Positions 18,568 through 28,183 of a DNA stretch of 64,000 nucleotides are shown here, piece after piece; the stretch's first letter is position 1; every line of letters begins with the position of its first letter. The translations under genes and the position numbers were made by a program. The notes below the pieces were generated by a model. It had not been told where the DNA came from. It did no database searches and saw only the letters and a program-made list of their open reading frames with translations. This DNA comes from Streptococcus sp. 29892 (GTDB taxonomy: Bacteria; Bacillota; Bacilli; Lactobacillales; Streptococcaceae). Location: positions 1,392,001 through 1,456,000 of the forward strand of contig NZ_CP118734.1 in the NCBI RefSeq assembly GCF_032594935.1, given 5' to 3'.

Positions 18568-19538
18568 GACCGCACCTGCAAAATCTTGAGCAACTCTTCT
18601 ACCACCAAATCACCATCATGAAAAGCTCCGCCATTTTCCAAACGTAAGAAATTAGATGAAATCACACGGCGAGCTTGTTCTTGCAAACCAGCAAAATCGT
18701 GCTTAACCTGGACCAAATATTCATCAAACTGGTGGGTATTCATGTAGTCTTGCGGAACGGGTTCACTATTAACCAAAACAGTATCAATGAACTTTTCGCC
18801 CAGATGACCATTCAAGACGGTCACATGGTCGGCATCTGAGAAAAACTCGGTTTCACCACGCTGGGTCATAATATTGCAGACATAGGTCACTTCAGCCTTG
18901 GTTTCCTTCAGAGCTTTCCCAAGATCTGAAATCATGAGATTGGGCAGAATGGAAGTAAAGAGTGAACCAGGTCCCAAGACCACCATGTCACTCTCCATAA
19001 TGGCCTCGACCACCTGACGACTAGCCTTAGGCTCATCATCATTGTAGGAATTGGTCACATAGACATGGCCAATCATGCCCTTATGTTTGGCAATCTTGCT
19101 CTCACCTGACACCTCAGTACCATCTGTAAATACAGCATGGAGAGTTAAGGCTTGTTCACTAGAAGGGTAAATCCGACCAGTCGTATGGAAAAATCGAGTT
19201 AGCAGCCGCATAGCATTATAGGTCGAGCCCTGCATCTCCGAAATTCCAGCGATAATCAGATTACCTAGGGGGTGTCCAGCCAAAGGACCGTCCGAATCCG
19301 CAAAGCGATACTGGAAAATCTGCTCATACAATTTAGGCATATCCGACATAGCCAGAAGAACATTGCGCAAATCTCCTGGAGGTGTCACCTGCAGAGCTTG
19401 ACGAATTTCACCTGACGAACCACCATCATCAGCCACGGTCACAATGGCCGTAATATCGACATCCTTATCCCGCAAACTCTTTAAAATGACCGGAATTCCC
19501 GTTCCGCCACCAATCACTGTAATCTTTGGTTTTCTCAT
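18564..19538 (-). CDS. yvcK: YvcK/CofD-like gluconeogenesis and morphogenesis factor
   Basis: A 324-aa protein of the CofD-like superfamily. It begins [16 protein letters not shown] (nucleotide-sugar-binding loop) and contains [14 protein letters not shown] and [14 protein letters not shown]. In Bacillus, YvcK binds UDP-sugars and affects cell-wall metabolism and growth on gluconeogenic carbon. It overlaps both rapZ and whiA by 4 nt, indicating coupled translation. Confidence 0.93.
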   Translation of the reverse strand: MRKPKITVIGGGTGIPVILKSLRDKDVDITAIVTVADDGGSSGEIRQALQVTPPGDLRNVLLAMSDMPKLYEQIFQYRFADSDGPLAGHPLGNLIIAGISEMQGSTYNAMRLLTRFFHTTGRIYPSSEQALTLHAVFTDGTEVSGESKIAKHKGMIGHVYVTNSYNDDEPKASRQVVEAIMESDMVVLGPGSLFTSILPNLMISDLGKALKETKAEVTYVCNIMTQRGETEFFSDADHVTVLNGHLGEKFIDTVLVNSEPVPQDYMNTHQFDEYLVQVKHDFAGLQEQARRVISSNFLRLENGGAFHDGDLVVEELLKILQVRS

Positions 19539-20422
19539 GAGCGGTTGACCGTTTCCTTCCTTCTGTCCTTGTCGCGATGGCTACGATTGACAATCCAGTT
19601 TTTCTCCAAATCATCAGCCAAGCGTTTGGCAAAAGCAACGCTTCTATGTTGACCGCCCGTGCAACCAACAGCAATGGTCAGAACAGACTTGCCTTCCTTC
19701 TGGTAACCTGGCAGAATTGGCTCAATCAAGCCGATAAGGTGGCTGTAAAATTCTTCAGATTCCTGGTGGTCCATGACATAATCAAAGACAGGAGCATCCA
19801 GACCAGTCAGATTTCGTAATTCTTTCTGGTAATATGGATTTGGCAAGAAACGCACATCAAAGACCAAGTCTGCATCCAGAGGCAGACCATATTTGAAACC
19901 AAAAGACATGACTTCCACACGGAAGGATGGTTGATTGTCTTGACTAGCAAACTGCTCTGAGATAGCCTTACGGAGATTACGAGGTGTCAGCTCAGTCGTG
20001 TCAATGACATTCTGGCTCATATTTTTCAAGGGGGCCAAGAGTTCACGCTCTAGCTGAATCCCGTCCAAAACCCGGCCATCTGCTGCCAACGGATGTGAAC
20101 GACGAGTTTCCTTATATCGTGCTACCAATTCGCTATCTGTTGCATCCAAAAATAAGACCTTGAAATCTAAATCTTCTGCGGCCTCTATCTCGTCTAAGAC
20201 TTCTCGGATTTCCGAAAAGAAAGACCGGCTCCGCATATCTACCACCAAGGCAATTTTATTGTTGTCTTGGCTGTGGCGAATCAATTCTAAAAATTTTGGC
20301 AAGAGGGTCGGTGGCATATTGTCAATGGTAAAATAGCCCAAGTCCTCAAAAGACTGAATGGCTACTGTCTTACCAGCTCCCGACATCCCTGTCACAATAA
20401 CTAAGTGGAGTTTGTCTGCCAT
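19535..20422 (-). CDS. rapZ: RapZ/YvcJ nucleotide-binding protein
   Basis: A 295-aa P-loop protein with [19 protein letters not shown] (Walker A, residues 12-19) and the C-terminal [16 protein letters not shown] motif of RapZ. In E. coli RapZ delivers a small RNA controlling glmS to RNase E; in Gram-positives (YvcJ) it is a GTP/ATP-hydrolysing protein of less clear role. The ATG has AAGGAGG 6 nt upstream. It follows ridA by 21 nt and overlaps yvcK. Confidence 0.93.
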   Translation of the reverse strand: MADKLHLVIVTGMSGAGKTVAIQSFEDLGYFTIDNMPPTLLPKFLELIRHSQDNNKIALVVDMRSRSFFSEIREVLDEIEAAEDLDFKVLFLDATDSELVARYKETRRSHPLAADGRVLDGIQLERELLAPLKNMSQNVIDTTELTPRNLRKAISEQFASQDNQPSFRVEVMSFGFKYGLPLDADLVFDVRFLPNPYYQKELRNLTGLDAPVFDYVMDHQESEEFYSHLIGLIEPILPGYQKEGKSVLTIAVGCTGGQHRSVAFAKRLADDLEKNWIVNRSHRDKDRRKETVNRS

Positions 20423-20443
20423 GACATTCCCTCCTTTTCTTTC

Positions 20444-20821
20444 TTAATCAATTACCGCAATGACTTCAATTTCAACCTTAACATCACGTGGCAAGCGCGC
20501 CACTTCTACCGCTGAGCGAGCTGGGAAATCTGATGAAAAGGCTGTTTTATAAACTTCGTTAAAAGCCACGAAGTCATTCATATCCTTGAGGAAGCAAGTT
20601 GTTTTCACCACATGGTCAAAATCTGTACCAGCTGCTTCTAAAATGGCAGCAATATTTTTCAAGACCTGCTCTGTCTGTTCTTGAATGGTTACTCCCACAA
20701 CTTCACCCGTTTCTGGTGACAAGGGAACCTGACCAGAAGCAAAGAGGAAATTTCCTACAACCTTACCTTGTACGTATGGTCCGATAGCTGCGGGTGCCTT
20801 ATCTGTGTGAATGGTTTTCAT
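20444..20821 (-). CDS. ridA: RidA-family enamine/imine deaminase
   Basis: A 125-aa YjgF/YER057c/UK114-family trimer-forming enzyme that hydrolyses reactive 2-aminoacrylate and related imines. The signature FASGQVPLSPETGEVVG and the substrate-binding Arg in FPARSAVEVARLP are present. AAAGGAG precedes the ATG. It is the first gene of the rapZ-yvcK-whiA unit here; the functional link is not obvious. Confidence 0.92.
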   Translation of the reverse strand: MKTIHTDKAPAAIGPYVQGKVVGNFLFASGQVPLSPETGEVVGVTIQEQTEQVLKNIAAILEAAGTDFDHVVKTTCFLKDMNDFVAFNEVYKTAFSSDFPARSAVEVARLPRDVKVEIEVIAVID

Positions 20822-20988
20822 CTGTCAATCTCCTTTATTCTTTCTAAGTCTATTATAGCATACTAGAGAGCGAAAATGAGCATGTCATCACCTCCTAGCA
20901 AAGCAAAATCTACACAACTTAGCAAACAAGCACATTGACACAAGAAAACAGACCACATTTGTAGTCTGTCAGTAAATATTTATTTCGC

Positions 20989-21112
20989 AGTCTTTCAGTT
21001 TACTTTTAGTACTAGCTCTAACAGTCTAGGAATAGACTGTTAGAGGTCGGAAATAGAGCGAACGAAGTTCGTACCCAAAACTGCAGACTGCTTGTTCAGT
21101 CAAAAGACTGTA
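20989..21112 (-). repeat. Dispersed S. suis-type intergenic repeat, truncated copy
   Basis: This stretch begins with the end motif AGTCTTTCAGTTTACTTTTAGTACT and is about 80% identical over roughly 120 nt to the start of the larger element at 58373-58654. It contains a perfect 13-bp stem CTCTAACAGTCTA/TAGACTGTTAGAG and a GAAC/GTTC mini-hairpin. It directly abuts the asnS stop codon; no second terminal repeat is seen, so the copy is truncated. Confidence 0.7.
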
Positions 21113-22459
21113 TTACGGATGCAAGCGGTGCAACATTCTCGGGAACGGAATGGCTTCACGGATGTGTTTTGTACCAGCTACAAAGGTCACCATACGCTCG
21201 ATACCGATACCGAAACCACCGTGTGGCACTGAACCATACTTACGTAGGTCAAGGTAGAATTCGTATTCTGACTTGTCCATGCCGAGCTCGTCCATTTTAG
21301 CTACCAAGGCATCATAGTTGTCCTCACGCATCGAACCACCGATGATTTCACCGTAACCTTCTGGCGCCAAGAGATCCGCACAAAGCACGCGCTCTGGATT
21401 GCCAGGAACCGGCTTCATGTAGAAGGCCTTGAAGCTTGCTGGATAGTTGACAACGAAAGTCGGTACACCAAAGTAGTTTGAAATCCAAGTTTCATGCGGT
21501 GAGCCAAAGTCATCACCATGCTCAATGTGTTCGTAGTCCGTATCTTCATCAGCCTCATGCTCTTGAAGAAGGGTAATGGCATCGTCATAGGCCACACGTT
21601 TGAATGGTTCTGCAATGTAGCGTTTAAGGGCATCCACATCACGCTCAAGCGTTTCCAAGGCTTGTGGAGCACGGTCGATGACACCTTGAATCAAGGCTTT
21701 GACATAGGCTTCTTGCAAGTCAAGTGACTCGTCATGACTCAAGAATGAATACTCCGCATCCATCATCCAGAACTCCGTCAAGTGACGGCGAGTTTTTGAT
21801 TTTTCCGCACGGAAAACAGGTCCAAAGTCAAAAACACGACCAAGTGCCATAGCACCTGCTTCAAGGTACAGCTGACCAGATTGGCTGAGATAAGCTGGTT
21901 GACCAAAGTAGTCTGTTTCGAACAATTCTGTTGAATCTTCTGCCGCATTTCCTGACAGGATTGGGCTATCAAACTTGATAAAGCCATTCTTTTCAAAGAA
22001 TTCATAAGTCGAATAGATAATGGCGTTACGGATTTGCTGGATAGCAACCTGTTTACGCGAACGCAACCAGAGGTGACGATTGTCCATAAGGAAGTCCGTA
22101 CCGTGTTCCTTTGGTGTGATAGGGTAATCTTGTGACTCACCGATGACCTCGAGGTCTGTCACATCCAACTCGTAGCCAAACTTAGAACGCTCATCTTCCT
22201 TGACAATCCCTGTCACATAAACCGAGGTTTCTTGGCTGAGGCGTTTTGCCACATCAAACTTTTCTGTACCAGCTTCCTCACCGAATTTTTCAATGAAGTT
22301 TGGTTTGAAAGCAACTGCTTGGAAGAAGGCTGTTCCGTCACGCAACTGCAAGAAAGCCAACTTGCCCTTACCTGACTTGTTGGCAACCCAGGCGCCAATG
22401 GTCACTTCTTGACCAACATAATCTTTTACTTGGTTAATGGTAATCAATTTTCTAGACAT
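21113..22459 (-). CDS. asnS: Asparaginyl-tRNA synthetase
   Basis: A 448-aa class II synthetase. An OB-fold anticodon-binding domain lies at residues 15-100 and the catalytic domain carries motif 2 ([20 protein letters not shown]) and motif 3 ([12 protein letters not shown]). The sequence is typical of bacterial AsnRS rather than AspRS or LysRS. It is 13 nt downstream of the aminotransferase gene in a DUF5590 gene-aspC-asnS unit, linking aspartate/asparagine supply with tRNA charging. No T-box leader is visible. Confidence 0.95.
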   Translation of the reverse strand: MSRKLITINQVKDYVGQEVTIGAWVANKSGKGKLAFLQLRDGTAFFQAVAFKPNFIEKFGEEAGTEKFDVAKRLSQETSVYVTGIVKEDERSKFGYELDVTDLEVIGESQDYPITPKEHGTDFLMDNRHLWLRSRKQVAIQQIRNAIIYSTYEFFEKNGFIKFDSPILSGNAAEDSTELFETDYFGQPAYLSQSGQLYLEAGAMALGRVFDFGPVFRAEKSKTRRHLTEFWMMDAEYSFLSHDESLDLQEAYVKALIQGVIDRAPQALETLERDVDALKRYIAEPFKRVAYDDAITLLQEHEADEDTDYEHIEHGDDFGSPHETWISNYFGVPTFVVNYPASFKAFYMKPVPGNPERVLCADLLAPEGYGEIIGGSMREDNYDALVAKMDELGMDKSEYEFYLDLRKYGSVPHGGFGIGIERMVTFVAGTKHIREAIPFPRMLHRLHP

Positions 22460-22472
22460 TATTTTTCCTCTT

Positions 22473-23654
22473 TTACTTTTTCATAAATGTGTGTAGTCGA
22501 GCCACCGCTTCTTTTAGTGTATCCATATCCGTCGCATAGCTGAGGCGAATATTTTCAGGAGCTCCAAAACCTGCACCTGTCACCAAGGCCACGCCGACTT
22601 CTTCCAAGATAGCAGTGGTAAATTCGGTCACATCTGTGTAGCCCTTCATTTCCATTGCTTTTTTGACATTTGGGAAGAGATAGAAGGCACCTTCTGGCTT
22701 GATGACTTCAAAACCTGGCACTTCTGCTAGTAATGGATAGATGGTGTTAAGTCGCTCTTCAAAGGCCTGACGCATGGTTTCTACCGTATCTTGCGGACCT
22801 GTAAAGGCTTCAATTGCCGCATACTGAGCAGCGGTTGTTAAGTTTGACGTCGTTTGTCCGACAATCTTACTCATGGCCGCAATAATCTCAGGATTACCAA
22901 CCGCAAAACCAACCCGCCAACCTGTCATGGCATAAGCTTTTGCCACACCATTGACCACAATAGTCTGCTGGCGAATGCTTTCTGAAATACTTGAAATCGG
23001 TGTAAAGCTGTTTCCATTGTATACCAAACGACCGTAAATATCGTCTGCCAAGATAAGAATATCGTGCTCTACAGCCCAGTTGCCAATAGCTTCCAATTCC
23101 TCACGACTGTATATCATACCAGTCGGATTAGACGGGCTGTTGAGCAAGAGGACCTTGGTCTTGTCAGTCCGAGCAGCTTCCAGCTGATCAACTGTTACCT
23201 TAAAATTATGTTCTTCTGTGGCAGTGACAAAGACTGGCACGCCTTCGTTCATCTTAATCTGGTCAGCATAGGAAACCCAGTAAGGTGTTGGAATCAGAAC
23301 CTCATCACCAGGATTGATAACCGCCGCAAAGAAGGCGTAGAGAACAAACTTGGCACCTGTGGCAAGGACCACCTGATTACGCTCAATGGAGTAGCCGTAG
23401 AACTTCTCAAAATAAGTATTGACCGCGTCCTTCAATTCTGGCAGACCTGAAGCCACTGTGTAAAAGCTGGCCTCGCCATTTTCAATAGAACGAACAGCCG
23501 CTTCTTGAATATTCTTCGGTGTGACAAAGTCTGGCTCACCCAAGGTCAGCTCTAAAATATCACGACCTTCTGCCTTCAAAGCTTTTGCACGCGCACCAGC
23601 TGCCAGCGTGACACTTTCTTCCATCTCTAAGACACGTTTTGATAGCTTGTTCAT
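22473..23654 (-). CDS. aspC: Class I pyridoxal-phosphate aminotransferase (aspartate aminotransferase type)
   Basis: A 393-aa fold-type I aminotransferase. The PLP-lysine lies in [18 protein letters not shown], the aspartate that holds the pyridine nitrogen in [11 protein letters not shown], and the substrate-binding Arg in NIRLSYA. This subgroup (AspB/AspC, Ib) usually converts aspartate and 2-oxoglutarate to oxaloacetate and glutamate. It overlaps the DUF5590 gene by 4 nt and is followed by asnS. Substrate choice within the family is inferred. Confidence 0.88.
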   Translation of the reverse strand: MNKLSKRVLEMEESVTLAAGARAKALKAEGRDILELTLGEPDFVTPKNIQEAAVRSIENGEASFYTVASGLPELKDAVNTYFEKFYGYSIERNQVVLATGAKFVLYAFFAAVINPGDEVLIPTPYWVSYADQIKMNEGVPVFVTATEEHNFKVTVDQLEAARTDKTKVLLLNSPSNPTGMIYSREELEAIGNWAVEHDILILADDIYGRLVYNGNSFTPISSISESIRQQTIVVNGVAKAYAMTGWRVGFAVGNPEIIAAMSKIVGQTTSNLTTAAQYAAIEAFTGPQDTVETMRQAFEERLNTIYPLLAEVPGFEVIKPEGAFYLFPNVKKAMEMKGYTDVTEFTTAILEEVGVALVTGAGFGAPENIRLSYATDMDTLKEAVARLHTFMKK

Positions 23655-24148
23655 AAACCCTCCTTCTTGACAAAACTTCCTGTTTCAAACTCTACTAGAT
23701 AATAGGCTGTTCCTGATTTGACTTCCCAAATTGGTTTATCATCTCGGATACCAAGAAGAACACGCTCTACCTGACCTGCACCATTTTCCTTGGCAATAGC
23801 TTGCGCTTCTTCTTGCGAAATTCCCTGCGCTAAAGGATAGACATACACAGTGCTAGAAGCCTCTGGAATCAAAACTGCAACGTCTTCACCCTGACTGGTA
23901 GTACCAAATACACTAAAATAGGTTTCCGTACCATTGTAGATAGAAAAATCCTTGACAGTTTGCAAGTCTGCATATTCTGTAGCTACTGCAACTGCTTGAC
24001 TACGCGCCTTGTTGAAGGGGGCTGCAGCCATATCCCAAATAGTAAAAATTGAAAAAGTTACAACACTGAGGAGGATAAAAGAGCCCAACACCAACTGCCC
24101 AGTCTTAGAAGCCATCCACTCCAAAAGTTGAAATATCTTTTTTTCCAT
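23651..24148 (-). CDS. Membrane-anchored DUF5590 (YpmB-like) protein
   Basis: A 165-aa protein with one membrane segment near residues 17-40 and an extracytoplasmic part of two PepSY-like repeats (TYFSVFGTTSQGEDVAVLIPEAS; the second includes PIWEVKSGTAYYLVEF). It resembles YpmB of Bacillus, found next to aspB and asnS in many Firmicutes, as here. No biochemical role is known to me. It overlaps aspC by 4 nt. Confidence 0.82.
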   Translation of the reverse strand: MEKKIFQLLEWMASKTGQLVLGSFILLSVVTFSIFTIWDMAAAPFNKARSQAVAVATEYADLQTVKDFSIYNGTETYFSVFGTTSQGEDVAVLIPEASSTVYVYPLAQGISQEEAQAIAKENGAGQVERVLLGIRDDKPIWEVKSGTAYYLVEFETGSFVKKEGL

Positions 24149-24236
24149 AGTAGTCCTATTATACTACAAGTCACAAGAGATTTCCATTCTTTCAGCAAGT
24201 GAATAAGAATTTTACAGACATAATTTGCCATTTGAC

Positions 24237-24265
24237 TTGCATATTGGACTAATTATTGCTAAAAT
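24237..24265 (+). promoter_or_regulatory. marR promoter, giving a probable leaderless mRNA
   Basis: A -35 TTGCAT (24237-24242) and -10 TAAAAT (24260-24265) are 17 bp apart. Only 6 nt separate the -10 box from the ATG and there is no Shine-Dalgarno, so the transcript would start at or next to the start codon. Confidence 0.6.
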
Positions 24266-24271
24266 ATTCTC

Positions 24272-24715
24272 ATGAAAACTGTTGAACAATCTTTAAATGA
24301 AAACAAGAATGCACTCCATAGCCTTGTCGTCTTTCGCAGAGCTGCCAATACCATCACAAAATCCGAATTAGAAACCATCAAAAAATACGGACTGACCGTC
24401 TGTCAATTCGGAGTCATGGAAGCCCTCTACAACAAGGGCAACCTCCGTATCCAAGACTTGATTGATAAATTACTCAGTACATCTGGAAATATGACCGTCG
24501 TCATCAAAAATATGATACGAGATGGCTATGTCTATAAAACCAGTGACACAAGCGACCGTCGCGCCTCCCTGATTGCCTTGACAGACAAAGGACGACAAAC
24601 CATCGAAGCTATCCTGCCAGAACACTACAATCATGTCGGACATATTTTCTCTGTATTAAGCCCAGAAGAACAAGAACAGCTGGCAAACATTTTGAAAAAA
24701 TTTAAGAAAGAATGA
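24272..24715 (+). CDS. MarR-family transcriptional regulator
   Basis: A 147-aa winged-helix repressor. It has a central HTH (LRIQDLIDKLLSTSGNMTVVIKNM), the wing with DTSDRRASLIALTDKGRQ (the DxR signature) and helical dimerisation ends. No ligand can be predicted. It is divergent from the DUF5590-aspC-asnS unit and monocistronic, ending in a strong terminator. The start codon lacks a Shine-Dalgarno and sits 6 nt after the -10 box. Confidence 0.88.
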   Translation: MKTVEQSLNENKNALHSLVVFRRAANTITKSELETIKKYGLTVCQFGVMEALYNKGNLRIQDLIDKLLSTSGNMTVVIKNMIRDGYVYKTSDTSDRRASLIALTDKGRQTIEAILPEHYNHVGHIFSVLSPEEQEQLANILKKFKKE

Positions 24716-24716
24716 C

Positions 24717-24745
24717 AAATCCCAAAGCCTACACTTTGGGATTTT
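24717..24745 (+). terminator. Terminator of marR
   Basis: A perfect 11-bp stem AAATCCCAAAG/CTTTGGGATTT with a 6-nt loop and a T run starts 2 nt after the stop codon. Confidence 0.9.
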
Positions 24746-24852
24746 GATATATTTTGCTCGACACAAAACCTGATTAGAACTTGAAAATAGACAATATATG
24801 GCCATAAACTTTGCTATACAAGAAATTTGACCTACCTATGACACCATTCTAA

Positions 24853-25971
24853 CTATCCCAAAGGTCCTACTTCTTTTCTGACACACTGCAAGGCAGCTCC
24901 AATTACCTGGTGCATATCGTAGTAACGATAGTGACCTAGACGACCACCGAAAATGACATTCTCTTGTTGCTCGGCTAGACGCTTATAGGCAGTATATAGT
25001 TTGTTATTACGGTCATTATTGACTGGATAGTATGGCTCATCTCCACGTTTCCAAGTCTTCGAATACTCGTGTGTAATAATGGTTTTTTCTTGTGTACCAA
25101 ATTCGAAATGCTTGTGTTCGATAATACGAGTAAACGGTGTTTCACTATCAGTGTAGTTAACAACAGCATTACCTTGGTAATTTTCCATATCCAAGACCTC
25201 AGTTTCAAAACGAAGACTACGATATTCTAATTCACCAAGCTCATAATCAAAGAACTCATCAATCATTCCTGTAAAGACAACCTTTGGATAGTTTGCCAAG
25301 TACTCTTCCTTATTAGCAAAGAAATCAACATTTGTCTCTACATCAATATTCTCATGGTCCAATATTTTTTCAACAATCTGCGTGTAACCACCGATTGGAA
25401 TACCTTGGTATGTATCATTGAAATAGTTGTTGTCATAAGTCAAACGCACTGGCAAGCGACGGATGATAAAGGCTGGCAACTCCGTACATGGTTTTTCCCA
25501 TTGCTTTTCTGTGTAAGACTTGATCAATTTTTCATAGATGTCTGTACCAACAAGGGAGATCGCTTGCTCTTCCAAGTTCTCAGGCGTTTTTCCTCCCAAA
25601 ACAGCGCGTTGCTCAGCAATTTTAGCCTCAGCTTCAGCAGGAGTCACCACACCCCAGAGCTTGTTAAAGGTATTCATGTTGAATGGAAGGTTATAGATTT
25701 CACCCTTGTAGTTGGCGACTGGTGTGTTGGTGTAGCGGTTGAATTCCGCAAATTGATTGACATAGTCCCAGATTTCCTTTTCAGATGTATGGAAGATATG
25801 GGCACCATATTCATGGACCTGGATGCCTTCTACCTCTTTTGTGTAGATATTTCCGGCGATGTGATCACGTTTTTCAATCACTTTCACCTTTTTGCCTTTT
25901 TTAGCTGCTTCATGGGCAAATACGGCACCAAACAAACCAGCACCGACTACTAGATAATCATATTGTTGCAT
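24853..25971 (-). CDS. glf: UDP-galactopyranose mutase, copy 1 (locus-distal)
   Basis: A 372-aa flavoenzyme that converts UDP-Galp to UDP-Galf. The FAD-binding GAGLFGAVFAHEAAKKGKK lies at residues 11-29, HEYGAHIFHTS holds the FAD/substrate region, and FIIRRLPVRLTYDNNYF the substrate-binding arginines. A reading from 26019 adds an unlikely 16-residue leader; AGGAGA before the ATG at 25971 supports the shorter start. It is the last gene of the cps region and about 97% identical in protein to the copy at 28423-29532, though many synonymous sites differ. The C-terminal end differs between copies (VRKEVGPLG here). Confidence 0.94.
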   Translation of the reverse strand: MQQYDYLVVGAGLFGAVFAHEAAKKGKKVKVIEKRDHIAGNIYTKEVEGIQVHEYGAHIFHTSEKEIWDYVNQFAEFNRYTNTPVANYKGEIYNLPFNMNTFNKLWGVVTPAEAEAKIAEQRAVLGGKTPENLEEQAISLVGTDIYEKLIKSYTEKQWEKPCTELPAFIIRRLPVRLTYDNNYFNDTYQGIPIGGYTQIVEKILDHENIDVETNVDFFANKEEYLANYPKVVFTGMIDEFFDYELGELEYRSLRFETEVLDMENYQGNAVVNYTDSETPFTRIIEHKHFEFGTQEKTIITHEYSKTWKRGDEPYYPVNNDRNNKLYTAYKRLAEQQENVIFGGRLGHYRYYDMHQVIGAALQCVRKEVGPLG

Positions 25972-26019
25972 ATAAATTTTTTCTCCTAAACAATCTCTAT
26001 GTTCACTTGCACATAACAT

Positions 26020-26332
26020 TTAAAAAATAGCATAATAAAAACATTTCTGAAATCTTTCTAGTTGCCCTAATTAAATCATTATACCATATGAAAAATCGTT
26101 AGAAAAATAGAGGATGTTCCACATTTGCTTGAATATATCGGCGTTCAACTCATTATTTTTGAAGAAAATCTAAAGAAGGTGAATACCAATTGATAATATT
26201 TAGTTGGTTCCATGGTAATCACCCAAAAACGAAATATATAGAAATAGGTTCCAGAGTCAATTTGACTAAAGAACCTATTTTTGAAATCCTTTTAATATTA
26301 GTATAAATACTCTATTTTAAATGGCGAAACTA
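26020..26332. other. Gene-free stretch downstream of the Panacea module
   Basis: No coding region supported. The only clear structure is the hairpin at 26242-26280, listed separately. The rest is AT-rich and without recognisable elements. Confidence 0.5.
26242..26280 (-). terminator. Probable terminator of the Panacea gene pair
   Basis: AAATAGGTTC (26242-26251) pairs with GAACCTATTT (26271-26280), and an inner AGTCAA/TTGACT stem strengthens it. It lies about 50 nt after the stop codon of the second gene. The T tract on the minus strand is poor, so confidence is moderate. Confidence 0.5.
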
Positions 26333-26764
26333 TCAACGTGATATCTTTTTATTCCAACTAATAAAATCAATTAATGAGATTGAATAACTTGTGTGCTTAC
26401 CAGCTGTTTTTAAAAAATTCACTTTGTTGATAATTTTTGTATATAATTCTGGAGTCAAAGATCGATGATTCAATCGCTCAATATCAACTGTTGCGTCCAG
26501 GGTTACAATATATCCTTTACTACAATCTACAAAAGATGGAACTTTAAATCCATTATCCGTTTGAACGCTTCCACTAATTAATGCAATTTCTTCATTTGTA
26601 GATCCATCCTCAGAAAAGACTCTTTTTTCTTTTCCGAGAACACTGGAAATTGAATAAAATTCGATGTGTGATTGCGAAACATATTTTCCTACAAACATCT
26701 GATGTGGTACTAAATTATGGCTAGGATCATTTGGAAAACGAACTCGCGCAATAAAGATATCCAT
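26333..26764 (-). CDS. Putative toxin partner of a Panacea-domain antitoxin (uncharacterised)
   Basis: A 143-aa soluble protein I do not recognise. It begins MDIFIARVRFPNDPSHNLVP and is mostly predicted strand in the first two thirds, which is compatible with, but does not prove, a MazF/PemK-like barrel. The last third is helical. No signal peptide or membrane segment is seen. Its ATG directly follows the TAA of the Panacea gene with no spacer, so the two are translationally coupled. Because Panacea domains are known as antitoxins that neutralise unrelated toxins, this partner is inferred to be the toxin. The order antitoxin-toxin is the common one. Confidence 0.6.
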   Translation of the reverse strand: MDIFIARVRFPNDPSHNLVPHQMFVGKYVSQSHIEFYSISSVLGKEKRVFSEDGSTNEEIALISGSVQTDNGFKVPSFVDCSKGYIVTLDATVDIERLNHRSLTPELYTKIINKVNFLKTAGKHTSYSISLIDFISWNKKISR

Positions 26765-27382
26765 TTATGAAAACACCATCTCCCCATCTATTAATTCTAC
26801 AAAGATCGGATATTCATTTTGACTAATCATTTTAATTTCATTAAGAGACTCTTCAGAAGTTAAATCTATAACAGAGTCATAATAAAAATAAACATTGCCA
26901 TGTATAACTTCTTTATGGAGATTTTCAAAATCAATATCCTTATAGATAGAATAGATATTAGTCAAATATCCTATTACTGACGGATCTATTTTTTTCAAAT
27001 CTAAATGTTCATTTTTAGAAGCATTAAGCCAAATATTGTGTTTATGCGTTTCGGCAATCAAGTCGTTCGAAGTTTTGTTTCCATACACAAAATTAGTAAC
27101 TTGAATAATCTTTTTAATATCTGGAGAAAATTCATCAAAATTACAGTCAGTTCTATAACATAAGTCATTGTATCTAAATTCTTTATATACTTCTCGAACT
27201 ACTGGACCATTATCCCATCTTTCAAAATAGTCATCAATTAAATCATCATTAAAAAGTGAAAAGTACATCAGACTTGCAAAATATAATAACTTATTTACTT
27301 TTAAATTGTTATCAAAATTTCCAACTCTAAGGCTTGGATTAATTGACAAAAAACATTTAGCCAAATTGAGTGTATTTACCAT
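26765..27382 (-). CDS. Panacea-domain protein (DUF4065/SocA-like), putative antitoxin
   Basis: A 205-aa protein. The Panacea pattern is visible as LKVNKLLYFASLMYFSLFNDD followed by YFERWDNGPVVREVYKEFR (residues about 28-70), matching the family's K-LYF and W-x-GPVV-x-x-VY core. Panacea proteins serve as antitoxins in many two-gene modules and as proteolytic adaptors (SocA). The start has AAAGGAG 8 nt upstream. The C-terminal half (after about 130) does not match anything I know. It lies inside the capsule locus between the two glf copies. Confidence 0.75.
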   Translation of the reverse strand: MVNTLNLAKCFLSINPSLRVGNFDNNLKVNKLLYFASLMYFSLFNDDLIDDYFERWDNGPVVREVYKEFRYNDLCYRTDCNFDEFSPDIKKIIQVTNFVYGNKTSNDLIAETHKHNIWLNASKNEHLDLKKIDPSVIGYLTNIYSIYKDIDFENLHKEVIHGNVYFYYDSVIDLTSEESLNEIKMISQNEYPIFVELIDGEMVFS

Positions 27383-27774
27383 TTTTTAGTCTCCTTTATT
27401 CCGTATTCTTCAGCTACTAGGAGTAAAATACAAAAACACAAGTAGCTCATCTGTCACCTGTGCTTTTATAAATTTTTTCAGTTCAGCCATCAAATATTAT
27501 ATAACCAACCTAAATATACCTTATTGATTCAGTTTTGTCAATTTTTTTAACAGGAAATACTCATAAATTAACTAATATTAAAAGGTACATTTTTTCCTCA
27601 GAAATATTACCTAGTATTGAACAAAAGTTTGGTTAGCTTGTATAGTCTTTAAATATGATTACATATGGGCTGTATATTTCTACTCTTACAAAACTATCAA
27701 ATTTCATAAATAAACTTCAATAAAAAATGCAACATTGACAATTCAAATATTTATGAATACTTTTCATTCAAAAT
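27383..27774. other. AT-rich intergenic region upstream of the Panacea pair
   Basis: No gene supported. On the minus strand an imperfect hairpin (about 27433-27466, GCACAGGT/ACTTGTGT arms, followed by TTTTT) could be the terminator of the upstream membrane-protein gene. The promoter of the Panacea pair must lie here but I could not fix it. Confidence 0.4.
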
Positions 27775-28179
27775 TTAGTTAGATTGTCGATCATTAGACA
27801 ATATAACATTTTTAAACAATTCACATGATTTTTCCGTTAATACTGTTAATACAAATGTCAAATATGGAATTATCAAAGATTTATCAATCAGAGTCTGCGA
27901 AATATATAGTAGTAATGCATAGAATAGAAAAAGTACAATCCCCATCCATGATTTTTGCCTTTCAGACTTAACTGTTTGCCAAATTATCTCCAAAAAAACT
28001 CTTATTCCTGAAAGTATTACAATTGTAAATAATAACTCTGCAAAAATATTATACTGAACATGGAACGATTTTATTATAATTATCAGTATTGATGAAGTTG
28101 ATAACAAAATAATAAACGGAAACGATTTGTAAACTTTTTGATTAAACAACAATTTAAAAATTTGTTTAAAATCAGACAT
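27775..28179 (-). CDS. Small four-helix membrane protein, unknown function
   Basis: A 134-aa protein with four hydrophobic segments (about residues 18-38, 44-66, 78-96 and 100-118) and a basic, cytoplasmic-looking N-terminus. It has no motif I recognise. GGAGGA lies 8 nt before the ATG, so it is likely expressed. It sits upstream of the Panacea pair between the two glf genes, and codon/base composition is AT-rich like the rest of this insert. Confidence 0.6.
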   Translation of the reverse strand: MSDFKQIFKLLFNQKVYKSFPFIILLSTSSILIIIIKSFHVQYNIFAELLFTIVILSGIRVFLEIIWQTVKSERQKSWMGIVLFLFYALLLYISQTLIDKSLIIPYLTFVLTVLTEKSCELFKNVILSNDRQSN

Positions 28180-28183
28180 AGAC

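Noticed and set aside
25354..25953. 199-codon plus-strand frame opposite glf copy 1 (and a shorter one opposite copy 2)
   Set aside because: It is a shadow of the conserved glf gene; the matching frame in copy 2 is shorter, which would not be expected for a real gene.
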